Positions 46,077-55,016 of a stretch of DNA of 64,000 nt are shown here, one piece after another; position 1 is the first letter of the stretch, and each line of letters opens with the position of its first letter. The translations under genes and the position numbers were made by a program. This DNA comes from Paraglaciecola sp. T6c (GTDB lineage Bacteria; Pseudomonadota; Gammaproteobacteria; Enterobacterales; Alteromonadaceae), in the NCBI RefSeq assembly GCF_000014225.1, contig NC_008228.1:248001-312000 (forward strand). The letters run 5' to 3'. The notes beneath the pieces are model-generated. The model worked only from the letters and a program-made list of their open reading frames with translations. It did no database searches and was not told where the DNA came from.

Positions 46077-47885
46077 CTACAAATCTTGCGAATAAGCAGA
46101 TATTGCAGCTAGAAACTCGCTGCCATAACGGTCTAGCTTGGTTTGACCAACCCCATTGACCTCTAAAAAGTCGGTTTTGGACTGGGGCAGCTTATCGGCC
46201 ATGTCTGCCAGAGTTGCGTCGCTGAAAACGACGAATGGCGGCACATCTTCCCTTTGCGCAATGGACTTTCGTAAATGCTTTAACTTGGCAAACAATTTAC
46301 GATCGTAGTTCATCTCTTTGAGCTTTGATTTTTTACCTGAATCAATTGTCAGACGCGGCACCGCTAACGCCAGTTCTAATTTACCTGCGAGGACACCCCT
46401 GGCTTCCTCAGTTAGTTTAAGCACGGCGCTTTGTGTAATGTCGATGCGCAGAAAACCTTTATGGATCAGCTGATTAATTATATTGTGCCAGTGCGCATCA
46501 GACTTATCTTTACCAATAGCAAACGTACTGAGGCTATCATGACCTTGCTCAACAATGCGTTTGAGCTTTTTGCCACGTAATACATCAATGACATATTGGC
46601 TGGCGACATTCTGTCCCAAACGATAAATACACGACAGCACCATCTGCGCCGGCACAGTCCCATCGAATCGCTTCGGCGGATCGAGGCAAATATCACAGTT
46701 ACCGCAGTCATGGGCAGAGTACTCGGAAAAGTAATTGAGTAAGACTTGTCGCCTACAGGTCTGAGCCTCTGCGAACGCCTCCATAGCGGCAAATTTTTGC
46801 AATTCGATATCTAGACGTTCGGGGTTATCACCCATACCAATCCATTGGCGTATCCGTGCAGCATCTTTTTCATCAAACAAAAGTAATGCTTCTGCCGGCA
46901 TACCGTCTCGCCCGGCGCGCCCTGTTTCTTGGTAATAGGCTTCCACGCTACGTGGCAAATCGAAATGAACTACAAAGCGCACATTGGATTTATTGATCCC
47001 CATACCAAATGCGACAGTGGCCACAATGATGTCGATGTTATCTTGAATAAAGTCCCGTTGGATTTTGTCTCGTATCGGGCCTTCAAGGCCGGCATGGTAA
47101 CCGGCACAGTTGATACCTTGTCTGGCAAGAGCAATACTCAAATCATCAACTTTCTTGCGGCTGTTACAGTATATGATGCCGCTACCTTCTTGTTGTTTTA
47201 CGTACTGAATCACCTGATCAGTCGCTTTGTATTTGAACAATTGGTTGTAACGGATATTAGGCCTGTCAAAGCTGCCCTTAAAAATGAACGGATCCTGTAG
47301 GGCGAGTTGCTGCAAGATATCACTGCGCGTTGTGATATCTGCCGTAGCGGTCAGCCCCACCACTGGAACAGTAGGAAACTGTTGTTTTAATTGACCTAGC
47401 CGACGGTACTCTTTACGAAAGTCGTGACCCCAGTGTGAAACGCAGTGGGCTTCATCAACGGCAAAAAGGGCGAGTTCTAGACTATGTAAGCGCTGAATAA
47501 AATCAAATTGCATCAAGCGCTCAGGGGCGACATAAATGAGTTTGTAATGACCATCTTGCATGCCGCGATAAACATTGTGTATTTCTTCGCTGCTGAGGTT
47601 TGAATTAATATAAGCCGCACTGACCCCTGATGCGACAAGAGCGTCTACTTGGTCTTTCATAAGAGCGATAAGAGGTGAGACAACAATGGTTAACCCCTCA
47701 AGCACCAAAGCTGGTATTTGGTAACAAAGTGATTTCCCTCCTCCCGTAGGCATAAGGACTAAGACATCGTGACCTTGTAATATCTTTTCGATAACGTCGC
47801 GCTGACCGTCACGAAATTCATCATAACCGAAAACCGTTTTCAAAACGGATTGGGCGCTGTTGATAGCGCTTGTAGCGGGGGGCAT
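46077..47885 (-). CDS. recQ: ATP-dependent DNA helicase RecQ
   Basis: RecQ, about 602 residues, unwinds DNA in recombination repair with 3'-5' polarity. Walker A TGGGKS is at 47-52 and the DEAH box ([15 protein letters not shown]) at 144-147; the RecQ-Ct zinc site has Cys ligands in [14 protein letters not shown] and CGNCDIC; an HRDC domain ([15 protein letters not shown]) fills the last 80 residues. I use the ATG at 47885; an in-frame TTG at 47894 adds three residues. It reads toward dnaB with 110 bases between. Confidence 0.96.
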   Translation of the reverse strand: MPPATSAINSAQSVLKTVFGYDEFRDGQRDVIEKILQGHDVLVLMPTGGGKSLCYQIPALVLEGLTIVVSPLIALMKDQVDALVASGVSAAYINSNLSSEEIHNVYRGMQDGHYKLIYVAPERLMQFDFIQRLHSLELALFAVDEAHCVSHWGHDFRKEYRRLGQLKQQFPTVPVVGLTATADITTRSDILQQLALQDPFIFKGSFDRPNIRYNQLFKYKATDQVIQYVKQQEGSGIIYCNSRKKVDDLSIALARQGINCAGYHAGLEGPIRDKIQRDFIQDNIDIIVATVAFGMGINKSNVRFVVHFDLPRSVEAYYQETGRAGRDGMPAEALLLFDEKDAARIRQWIGMGDNPERLDIELQKFAAMEAFAEAQTCRRQVLLNYFSEYSAHDCGNCDICLDPPKRFDGTVPAQMVLSCIYRLGQNVASQYVIDVLRGKKLKRIVEQGHDSLSTFAIGKDKSDAHWHNIINQLIHKGFLRIDITQSAVLKLTEEARGVLAGKLELALAVPRLTIDSGKKSKLKEMNYDRKLFAKLKHLRKSIAQREDVPPFVVFSDATLADMADKLPQSKTDFLEVNGVGQTKLDRYGSEFLAAISAYSQDL

Positions 47886-48013
47886 TTTGGACAAAAATCA
47901 GGCTCTAAAACAAAAATTCTGCGCGCATTTTACGTGTTTTTACACCATACATCACTTGCCAATAACTAAAAACTTCGTCACATTGGGATCTTCGCCGCAA
48001 TAAGGAAGATTAT

Positions 48014-48487
48014 ATGAGCGATAACAAAAGCTTAACGCCAGAGCAGCTGGCTGAATTCGTCATCGAGTTTTTTCAATCCAGTATGCCCTTTAACCAAGCG
48101 CTGGGATTTCAAATTGAAACCTTAGCTGATCATGAAGTGCAAATACGTATGCCTTGGAGCAACATGCTTATGGGTAACCCGGTACATAAAATTTTGCACG
48201 GGGGCGCAACCGCTGCCATTCTCGATACAGTAGGCAGTGTGGTTGCTCTTATGTATGGAATAAAGCAGCTTAAGCCTGAAGAGGTGGAAGAGTTCAAAAA
48301 TACTTTGGCCAACAACGGTACCATTGATATGCGAGTAGATTACTTGCGCCCAGGTAAGGGGGAAGAATTCATAGCAACTGCTAGCGTTATTCGCAGGGGA
48401 AGAAGGGTAGCTGTATGTAGAATGGAGTTACATAATGAAAAAGGTCAACATATTGCCTCCGGCACGGGGACCTATTTAGTCGGGTAA
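48014..48487 (+). CDS. YigI-like acyl-CoA thioesterase (hotdog fold)
   Basis: A 157-residue PaaI/YigI-type hotdog thioesterase. The catalytic helix motif HGGATAAILDTVGS is central; the Asp and the following G are typical of fatty acyl-CoA or phenylacetyl-CoA thioesterases. In E. coli yigI lies near recQ, and here it is divergent from recQ, which supports the assignment; the exact acyl-CoA substrate is unclear. AAGGAAG-ATTAT precedes the ATG. Cytoplasmic. Confidence 0.82.
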   Translation: MSDNKSLTPEQLAEFVIEFFQSSMPFNQALGFQIETLADHEVQIRMPWSNMLMGNPVHKILHGGATAAILDTVGSVVALMYGIKQLKPEEVEEFKNTLANNGTIDMRVDYLRPGKGEEFIATASVIRRGRRVAVCRMELHNEKGQHIASGTGTYLVG

Positions 48488-48593
48488 TTCAGTAAGGGTT
48501 CTAGCTAGGTATGTTTGCGCCCCTTTGCCTTTGACCGTTACGTCTGCGTTTTCAAAACTTTGCTATAAAAATGTATACAGTTAGTACTCAGGG

Positions 48594-49028
48594 TTACAAG
48601 TAAATCATCTCTTTGCGAGTCTTAGCCAGTATTGCCAAAACCTTGTTCTGTATAGGGTGAGGTATTTGTGCCTTGTTCATTGCGTTTATAAACAAATCGA
48701 CCCCTCGATTAAAATCGGTTTCAGTGATGTTCATGCCTGCATGAACACGGGCCATAGTGTCGCCCGTGTATTCACAATGCCCTCCGGTAAGGTGGCATAC
48801 ATGTTCAACCAGCTTTTCTCTGAAGCGGTCAACATCTGTATCCGTAAAATATTCGAAAATAACCGGATCGAATTCGATTTCTGTAATGAAATTGTCTACT
48901 ACTTCTTCTACCTTTGGCTGGCCGCCCATCTGAGCATATACTGATGGTTGCGCATTTGATGCGCAGGCACTTATCCCGAAAGCAAGCGATATTAGGAATA
49001 ATACAAATAATGGTTTGATAGCATTCAT
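48594..49028 (-). CDS. Group I truncated haemoglobin lipoprotein
   Basis: A 144-residue protein with a lipoprotein signal peptide (lipobox ISAC, Cys22) followed by a group I truncated haemoglobin fold: YAQMGGQPKVEEVVDNFITEI helix A/B, DPVIFEYFT, and proximal His96 in RVHAGMNI. Anchoring a truncated haemoglobin to the envelope is unusual; most are cytosolic. By my alignment the distal B10 Tyr of group I proteins is replaced (Ile48), and two extra Cys (78 and 85, CHLTGGHC) lie in the E-F region. It is the last gene of a four-gene operon, with a 1-base overlap (TAATG) to the DUF3034 gene. It may sense or scavenge NO or O2 in the periplasm; that is inference. Confidence 0.85.
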   Translation of the reverse strand: MNAIKPLFVLFLISLAFGISACASNAQPSVYAQMGGQPKVEEVVDNFITEIEFDPVIFEYFTDTDVDRFREKLVEHVCHLTGGHCEYTGDTMARVHAGMNITETDFNRGVDLFINAMNKAQIPHPIQNKVLAILAKTRKEMIYL

Positions 49029-49876
49029 TAAAGTTGTCCATTAAGAGAAAGGTAGACGCCGTCTTGACCGTGTGCGCCGGCTATTGAGCCTAAGTCAGCC
49101 CACGCCAAGGTCACACTGAAATGCTTGCTAGGAATGTAGGTAATAAAAATGTCTTTCCAATCATCTTCACCTAAGCCTAAATTGTCTGGTTTTTGTCGAT
49201 ATTCAATACCTACCGCAAGGTTGCGAGAAAACAAGATACCCACAGACGCTTCTAACATCACTTCATAGTCATCGTTGTTGGCGCCGCCGAAACCTAATAA
49301 TCCCATTTCGTTAGCTTTGGTAGCTCTAGCGGTAAGATTCCACACCGTGTTGTAACCCGCAAGTGCGCCTAAATGAACTTTAGTCGCTGCAATGTAAAAA
49401 TCCGTACCCTCGTTGGTTTTATTGGCACCAACGGCATTAGCAATGCCTTCGTCCTCAAGCACTTTATGTTGAATTCCCACGCTTATTTGTGGCAAGCGAG
49501 AATATACGACGTCTCCATAAGCGCGATACTTAACGCCGTATATATTTTGCTTAATATCGACCCCCGCCTCTTTTAGATCGAATCGGTGTTGAGCGACACT
49601 GACTTCAACACGGTCGTAAAAAGACGCGCTTAACCCCAGTACATTTAAGCGATAATCATCCATATTTACTTGCGTCATAAGCGCACTAAAAGATACTTCA
49701 TCTCGACTATCGTACCCAGATAGCGTTGCCCATGGAACAATACCACCGCCACCGCTGCCTTCTAATTGCACTAAACCTGCGGTTCCTATGAGTTTGCCTT
49801 CTTGGGAATAAGTGACGTTGCTGAGAAGGTAAAGTAGGAATGCGCTAGCATATCTGAACCCTATTTTATGTAGCAT
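49028..49876 (-). CDS. DUF3034 family outer-membrane-type protein
   Basis: A 282-residue protein with a signal peptide (MLHKIGFRYASAFLLYLLSN, cleavage near residue 25) and many alternating beta-strands typical of an outer-membrane barrel (LIGTAGLVQLEGSGGGG, VSFSALMTQVNMDDYRLN, LAVGIEYRQKP, HFSVTLAWADLG); it matches the DUF3034 family by its start and end. It ends in a hydrophobic strand with C-terminal Gln-Leu. The ATG at 49876 is preferred to a TTG at 49885, both in frame. It overlaps the EAL gene by 11 (or 20) bases and the haemoglobin gene by one. Function unknown. Confidence 0.8.
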   Translation of the reverse strand: MLHKIGFRYASAFLLYLLSNVTYSQEGKLIGTAGLVQLEGSGGGGIVPWATLSGYDSRDEVSFSALMTQVNMDDYRLNVLGLSASFYDRVEVSVAQHRFDLKEAGVDIKQNIYGVKYRAYGDVVYSRLPQISVGIQHKVLEDEGIANAVGANKTNEGTDFYIAATKVHLGALAGYNTVWNLTARATKANEMGLLGFGGANNDDYEVMLEASVGILFSRNLAVGIEYRQKPDNLGLGEDDWKDIFITYIPSKHFSVTLAWADLGSIAGAHGQDGVYLSLNGQL

Positions 49877-52202
49877 CTTTTTCAAACCAGTTAGTTAATT
49901 GGTGGGTGTTATGCCAAGTGATTAAGTCGTCGAATGGGATGGGTTTACACATGTAATACCCTTGAGCAAACTCGCAACCCCATTTCTTCAACAAAAGGAG
50001 TGTCGCTTGACTTTCTATGCCTTCGGCCACCACATTCAAACCGAAGCTGTGGGCTAAATCGATAACGGTTTGCACGATTTTTTGGTCACCTTGCTGAGAA
50101 TCAAGAGATAGGACAAAGCTTTTGTCCACTTTTAAAGTAGTGACAGGCAAATATTGTAAATACGCCATGGATGAGTAACCGGTGCCGAAATCATCAATCG
50201 CTATCTCAAAGCCTTTATCTCTAAACGCTTGCAACTGTTGAATTGCTTTTGCAGGCTCTTGCACCAAATCACTCTCTGTCATCTCAAAACTCAAAGCTTT
50301 ACTGCTTAATTGGCTTGCCTCCATGAGCGAGGATATATGAGGCAATAAGGCCTGATCCATCACGTCTTTCGCTGATAGATTGATGGCGATACTCATCTCA
50401 ATACCAGCATTTCTGAGGGCAACCGCGTCTTTTATGGCTTGATTGATAACCCAGTCAGTAATTTTTCCTATAAACCCAGCTTGCTCGGCAACGCTGATAA
50501 AATCTTCAGGGGAAACAAAGCCCAGTATGGCATTGTTCCAACGAATCAAGGCTTCTACCTTAGTGACTTTACCTGTGTCTAAATCTAACTTAGGTTGATA
50601 AAAAAGGCTCAACTCATCTTGCTGCTCTTGCAAAGCAGTTTTAAGCTCGGCAATAATTGATAGGCGGCGAAGATAACGATGTTCAAACTCCGGTTGGTAG
50701 GCAAGTATTGGCTGATCTGACAGTTTCGTTTCATCGAGTGCGATATTGATACGCCTGAAAAGCTCTTCGGCATTGGTCGCGTCATTTGGGCAATTCAGCA
50801 TGCCTATGGATAACTTGGCCATAATGGATGAATCACCCGTATCAATGGGTTGCTCTAAGCTATTTATAAATTGTACGACCTGTTTTTGTGAGAGGTGCTC
50901 ATCAGGCACCCAAAGTAGCTCCCCACCTGCTAATCTAGCACCTATCCCACCATGTTCGAGTAGTCGATTGGCAAGTATTTGCAGGCAAATATCGCCATTG
51001 TGATAACCAAAGACGTCGTTAATACTTCGAAAACCAAACACGTTAATGCCTAACACCTGAAAGGGTTTGTTTTCTTTGAATTTAGCGCAAAGTAGCGCTT
51101 CCATATTGTAGCGATTATTCAAACCAGTCAGTATATCGTGCTGTGCTTGATAGCTTATTTTTTCTTCACGATGGCGAATGTTAGATTGCATTGATTCCAA
51201 TGCCTGGGCTAAGTTTGTTACTTCGGTCGAGTTAGAGTGAGCAACGATTGTCTTATTGTAGTCACCGGTAGAAATGCGCTGGGCTGTATCCGCAAGCGCA
51301 ACCAATGGTTTAGCGACTTTACGGGAAAATAACGCTGCAAAACATAACGCCAAAATAATTGCTAGTAACGCTATGAACAAGATATTCAGCTGCAAAGCGT
51401 TAAAATCGGCAAATAGACGATGAAGATCATTCGACAGCGTAATCATTACTTTAAAATCGCCTTCTTCCTCCAACAAAAACTGCCGAGATACAAAAGGTGC
51501 ATCGTTAAACAACGTCAGTGAAAGCCAAGACAAAGTCTGTCCCTGCTCTGCTAAAGCTACCTCTAACATTTCACTGTGCAAGGTACTGATGGTGAGGTTA
51601 TTTTCTCCATCCGCTTGCACTTGTATGGTGGTATCCAACTGAGTGACATCTTTGAGCTGTTGCGCCCATCCATGGTCTATCTCAAATCCAATGACGGCGA
51701 CGGCAATCGGGGTCGGCGCATCGATAGTCAGCATCATTACTTGGTACAACTTGTTATCGATAAGTAGCAGCGCCGCAGCACCACCGTTTAGTAAGGCATT
51801 TTGTATTATTTTTGAATAAGGAAAGGGAGTTTCTGTCGGCAGAATATTCGGAACGCTGGTGATGTTGTTGCCGCCGAGAGAAACTAGCGCCATCAAATCG
51901 GCGGTGATCCGCCCGCCATGGTTATACAATGCGCTGTTGATCGTAGGAATATCGCCTGAAGCAACGGCTTGTTTGAAGCCGAAATCAGCAGTCAATACAC
52001 TTGCTGAGTTGTAAAGCACATCCTCCCGACTCTCTAATACTTGCTCAAAAACGTTTTGGGCGACTTCAAGGTCACTGTTTAATTGGCTTTGTGCGTGCTT
52101 GCTCGTTGAGGTCCATACATTGATGAGTATCATGGTGGCGGTGAGTACAACCAAACCTACAACAAGGCGGAATATGCTTTGGTTTAGCTTTCTAGTGGCC
52201 AA
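49866..52202 (-). CDS. Membrane c-di-GMP phosphodiesterase (HAMP-GGDEF-EAL)
   Basis: A 778-residue inner-membrane protein: N-terminal membrane helix at about 14-29, a large periplasmic sensor region to about 275 (Cache-like), a second membrane helix near 277-297, HAMP, a GGDEF domain whose signature is degenerate (AGGEL instead of GGDEF) and an EAL domain with intact motifs (EALIRW, ESDLVQ, DDFGTGYSS, EGIES). It is thus probably a phosphodiesterase that lost cyclase activity. It starts with TTG directly after the cupredoxin gene stop with AGGGAG upstream, and overlaps DUF3034, so expression is coupled. Signal likely periplasmic redox or ligand. Confidence 0.92.
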   Translation of the reverse strand: MATRKLNQSIFRLVVGLVVLTATMILINVWTSTSKHAQSQLNSDLEVAQNVFEQVLESREDVLYNSASVLTADFGFKQAVASGDIPTINSALYNHGGRITADLMALVSLGGNNITSVPNILPTETPFPYSKIIQNALLNGGAAALLLIDNKLYQVMMLTIDAPTPIAVAVIGFEIDHGWAQQLKDVTQLDTTIQVQADGENNLTISTLHSEMLEVALAEQGQTLSWLSLTLFNDAPFVSRQFLLEEEGDFKVMITLSNDLHRLFADFNALQLNILFIALLAIILALCFAALFSRKVAKPLVALADTAQRISTGDYNKTIVAHSNSTEVTNLAQALESMQSNIRHREEKISYQAQHDILTGLNNRYNMEALLCAKFKENKPFQVLGINVFGFRSINDVFGYHNGDICLQILANRLLEHGGIGARLAGGELLWVPDEHLSQKQVVQFINSLEQPIDTGDSSIMAKLSIGMLNCPNDATNAEELFRRINIALDETKLSDQPILAYQPEFEHRYLRRLSIIAELKTALQEQQDELSLFYQPKLDLDTGKVTKVEALIRWNNAILGFVSPEDFISVAEQAGFIGKITDWVINQAIKDAVALRNAGIEMSIAINLSAKDVMDQALLPHISSLMEASQLSSKALSFEMTESDLVQEPAKAIQQLQAFRDKGFEIAIDDFGTGYSSMAYLQYLPVTTLKVDKSFVLSLDSQQGDQKIVQTVIDLAHSFGLNVVAEGIESQATLLLLKKWGCEFAQGYYMCKPIPFDDLITWHNTHQLTNWFEKDAT

Positions 52203-52925
52203 TTACTGCTCCCTAGAGGAAAATTTGCGCGAAAACTTGCGGCGTTTCACTTCTGTTTTTTTGTTCTCTAAAAGAGTCAAGGTCACTGTTTTCATTTCAC
52301 TTACTCTATTGCTTGTACGATTAGTGCTTTCATTATTCTGGGCATTTTCTCGGGCGAATGACTTCTTCACACGCTCTGAATTACTGGCAGACAAGTTAGC
52401 ATGCCAAAAAGTAAACTCAGTTGCTTGTGTGCGCAGCCTTGCAATGCCATCTTGGTCTGTGATGGCGGTAACTTCATTTTCAGCTACATAGATGTAGCCA
52501 AGCATCTGGTCGTGAATATTGCAGCCCAGTACCACGACGCCAGACTTATCAAATGTAATAGGCGTTGAATGTTCGCCCTTATAAAGTCGTATCTCAAAAG
52601 GCTTAGGCTCAGAAAAGCTGTAAATATGGTGACGAATGTCATCACTGTTCGGAAAGCGCACCGCCTGATTTTTTTGAATAACCAGAACATGAGGAGAAAA
52701 CTGCGAATTGATTTGATCCATCACAGCAATGTTAGCGATATCATCAGTGGGTTCTCCGTTCGCACTCACAACGGCATTAGCAATAGGGTTGCCCATTTGA
52801 TCAACGACCTTAAACTGTATTTCTTGTGTGGCGCTGGCGATATCAATAACTAATGAAAACATGAGCAGGAAGAAACCAGTTATCCAGCGTGTTTGCTTGG
52901 TGTCAATCGTACGTCCCTTGTTCAT
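52203..52925 (-). CDS. Periplasmic cupredoxin-like protein (methylamine-utilisation-type)
   Basis: A 240-residue secreted protein with a signal peptide (hydrophobic stretch at about residues 14-32, cleavage near SATQ) and a cupredoxin-like domain. Plausible type 1 copper ligands are His99 or His100 (DIRHHIYSF), Cys135, His138 and Met141 in GCNIHDQM. The C-terminal 60 residues are highly basic (RVKKSFAREN, TEVKRRKFSRKF). It resembles proteins annotated as methylamine utilisation protein. The ATG at 52925 gives a good signal peptide; a GTG at 52964 is in frame. It abuts the EAL gene, first gene of the four-gene operon. Confidence 0.75.
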   Translation of the reverse strand: MNKGRTIDTKQTRWITGFFLLMFSLVIDIASATQEIQFKVVDQMGNPIANAVVSANGEPTDDIANIAVMDQINSQFSPHVLVIQKNQAVRFPNSDDIRHHIYSFSEPKPFEIRLYKGEHSTPITFDKSGVVVLGCNIHDQMLGYIYVAENEVTAITDQDGIARLRTQATEFTFWHANLSASNSERVKKSFARENAQNNESTNRTSNRVSEMKTVTLTLLENKKTEVKRRKFSRKFSSREQ

Positions 52926-53219
52926 GAGAACTTGATTCCTATTATTTAGCGTCTTTTTTTGCACAATTTAATATTACACATGCACCTTTAAAAAGCACTT
53001 GGGATCGCAAAATTGCGTTAAATTCGCCAACTTAGTAGGTTATTTTATAACTCAAAAGTGCTAACCGTAACGATGAGACAGGCTAAATCAATATCAACTG
53101 CTGCTTTGGATATTCTTTTTATCGACTAACATAGGCATTTACATTAAATTGCCAGTCAACTATTGAGCTGTTAGGCGTGTTGTAAATTCTTCAGCGCCAT
53201 ATCATTGGAATCGTTTTAG

Positions 53220-53822
53220 ATGTTAAAGACACAGTGGGCTGATAAAATTTTAGATTGGGCCCAGCTCTATATGGGGAGCCTTATTTGGACTCTGGTAATG
53301 CTATTTGTGTATGTTTTAGTCACTAAATGGACATTGCCCAGGATAGAAAAGAAAATAGATGAAAGTAATTTAAAGTCACCTGAGGTACTGCGGGCCTATC
53401 ACATCATTCGACTGGTAGTCGGCATTCTCACTTTCGCGATAATACTCATCGCTTGGGGCATAGATTTTAGTGGCTTACTGGTGATTTCTACGTCTCTCAT
53501 TACATTGACCGGTGTGGCATTCTTCGCGAGTTGGTCTTTGCTGAGTAACATAACAGCTTACTTTCTGCTGTTATTTCAAACGTCATTCCGCCGAGGTAAT
53601 TTTATTCGCGTATTGGATGCTGATAACTATGTGGAGGGCTTTATCACTGAGATCAACTTATTCAATACTAAGCTCATCACCGAAGACCGAGAAATTATCG
53701 TTTATCCAAACAATCTCATTCTAACTCGCCCTAGTATCATCAACCCCAGAGCGAAGTGGAAAACAGTGGGTAAGTTTACCGATAGACCAGAAAAGAAAAT
53801 GCCGCAAATACGTAAAAAATAA
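53220..53822 (+). CDS. Small MscS-type mechanosensitive channel
   Basis: A 200-residue MscS-family protein with helices at about 15-35, 60-80 and the pore helix TGVAFFASWSLLSNITAYFLLLF at about 97-119, followed by FRRGNFIRVLDADNYVEGFI beta-domain. It ends soon after the beta-domain, lacking most of the C-terminal alpha/beta portal domain of MscS, so it is a minimal version. It is 153 bases before a second MscS gene. Expected role is relief of turgor. Divergent from the cupredoxin operon. Confidence 0.8.
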   Translation: MLKTQWADKILDWAQLYMGSLIWTLVMLFVYVLVTKWTLPRIEKKIDESNLKSPEVLRAYHIIRLVVGILTFAIILIAWGIDFSGLLVISTSLITLTGVAFFASWSLLSNITAYFLLLFQTSFRRGNFIRVLDADNYVEGFITEINLFNTKLITEDREIIVYPNNLILTRPSIINPRAKWKTVGKFTDRPEKKMPQIRKK

Positions 53823-53975
53823 TCTTACTTCTGACTCATTCGCCACTGTTAAGCATGCTAAAATAGGACTTATATCAACACTTAGCTTGGCATGCCTGTT
53901 TTAAACAATGACATCTTAGCTTGAGTTGATACTCGATTCAGCCCATTCGAATAGCCAACAAGTATGAAGCCGTAA

Positions 53976-54893
53976 ATGAGTATAGATTTTCCACCTGTTT
54001 TAGAGCACCTCTCGCTTTTCCTCAACGCCCTGTTTAGCAACAAGGTCGTGTTAACTATCCTGCTCGCATTCTTCATTTTAGGCGTGAAATACGCTTTGGT
54101 GAAAACTGTGCGCAATCGCGCTATCAGCAAAGGTAAAGACAAGCGAGATTTGGTCAACAATATCAAGAATTTTATCAATTTTGTGATGTTGTTTTTACTT
54201 CTCAGTTTGTGGGCAGGAGAGTTACAAAACTTCGCACTTTCTATTGCGGCATTTGCGGTGGCTATTGTTCTTGCTACTCGCGAGTTTATTCAATGTGTGA
54301 TTGGTTTTTTCTATTTGGCCTCTACCCGTCCTTTTCGCATCGGGGATTGGGTGCAAGTAGGGGAAATCGTTGGTGAGGTATCTGAAACTGACTGGATGAA
54401 AAGTACGCTATTAGAAGTAGACATTCATAAGTACGAATACACAGGTAAAACATTGTTTATTCCTAACAATGCGATGATCACGAACACGATAAAAAACCTA
54501 AATTTTTTAAAGCGTTACGCGACGCACCATTTTAATATCACACGGGACCAGAGCGTTAATCCCTATTTGTTTATTGATCAGCTACAGGCAAAAGCAGAGT
54601 TATATTGTGCGGATTTTAAAGATGTTGCCTATCGGTACAGTCAAACGATTGAACGGCGCCTGGATGTAAAAATTGCTGGCCCAGATCCTCATATTAACGT
54701 TTCCACTTCGGATGTAGGCGATTCAGTTGTGACAGTCGCGATTTTTTGTCCAACGGAACGTGCCATAGAAATAGAACAAAAACTGATTAAAGATTTTATG
54801 ACAATGTGGTTTGCCGCTAGGCGCAGCGGTAACGTTTTATCAATTCAGAATGAACTTGATGAGAAAAATAATATCGATGATAGTGCCCCCTAA
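53976..54893 (+). CDS. MscS family mechanosensitive channel
   Basis: A 305-residue mechanosensitive channel of the MscS family with membrane helices at about 18-42, 65-82 and the pore helix ALSIAAFAVAIVLATREFIQCVIGFF near 89-115, then the beta domain (FRIGDWVQVGEIVGEVSETDW) and a longer C-terminal alpha/beta domain. The sequence is not closely related to the small MscS gene just upstream, so it is not a simple duplication. AGTATGAAGCC precedes, then the ATG at 53976. Inner membrane. Confidence 0.85.
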   Translation: MSIDFPPVLEHLSLFLNALFSNKVVLTILLAFFILGVKYALVKTVRNRAISKGKDKRDLVNNIKNFINFVMLFLLLSLWAGELQNFALSIAAFAVAIVLATREFIQCVIGFFYLASTRPFRIGDWVQVGEIVGEVSETDWMKSTLLEVDIHKYEYTGKTLFIPNNAMITNTIKNLNFLKRYATHHFNITRDQSVNPYLFIDQLQAKAELYCADFKDVAYRYSQTIERRLDVKIAGPDPHINVSTSDVGDSVVTVAIFCPTERAIEIEQKLIKDFMTMWFAARRSGNVLSIQNELDEKNNIDDSAP

Positions 54894-55016
54894 TAAAGAG
54901 ATGATGTCTCGTGCTTACTATTGTCATAAAACTTGCTTAGTTATCGATTGTTTTCATATCCGATAGGTAAAGTGGGGTTACAGCGCTCTTCTCGCTATCT
55001 AATCAAAGAGGTCACA

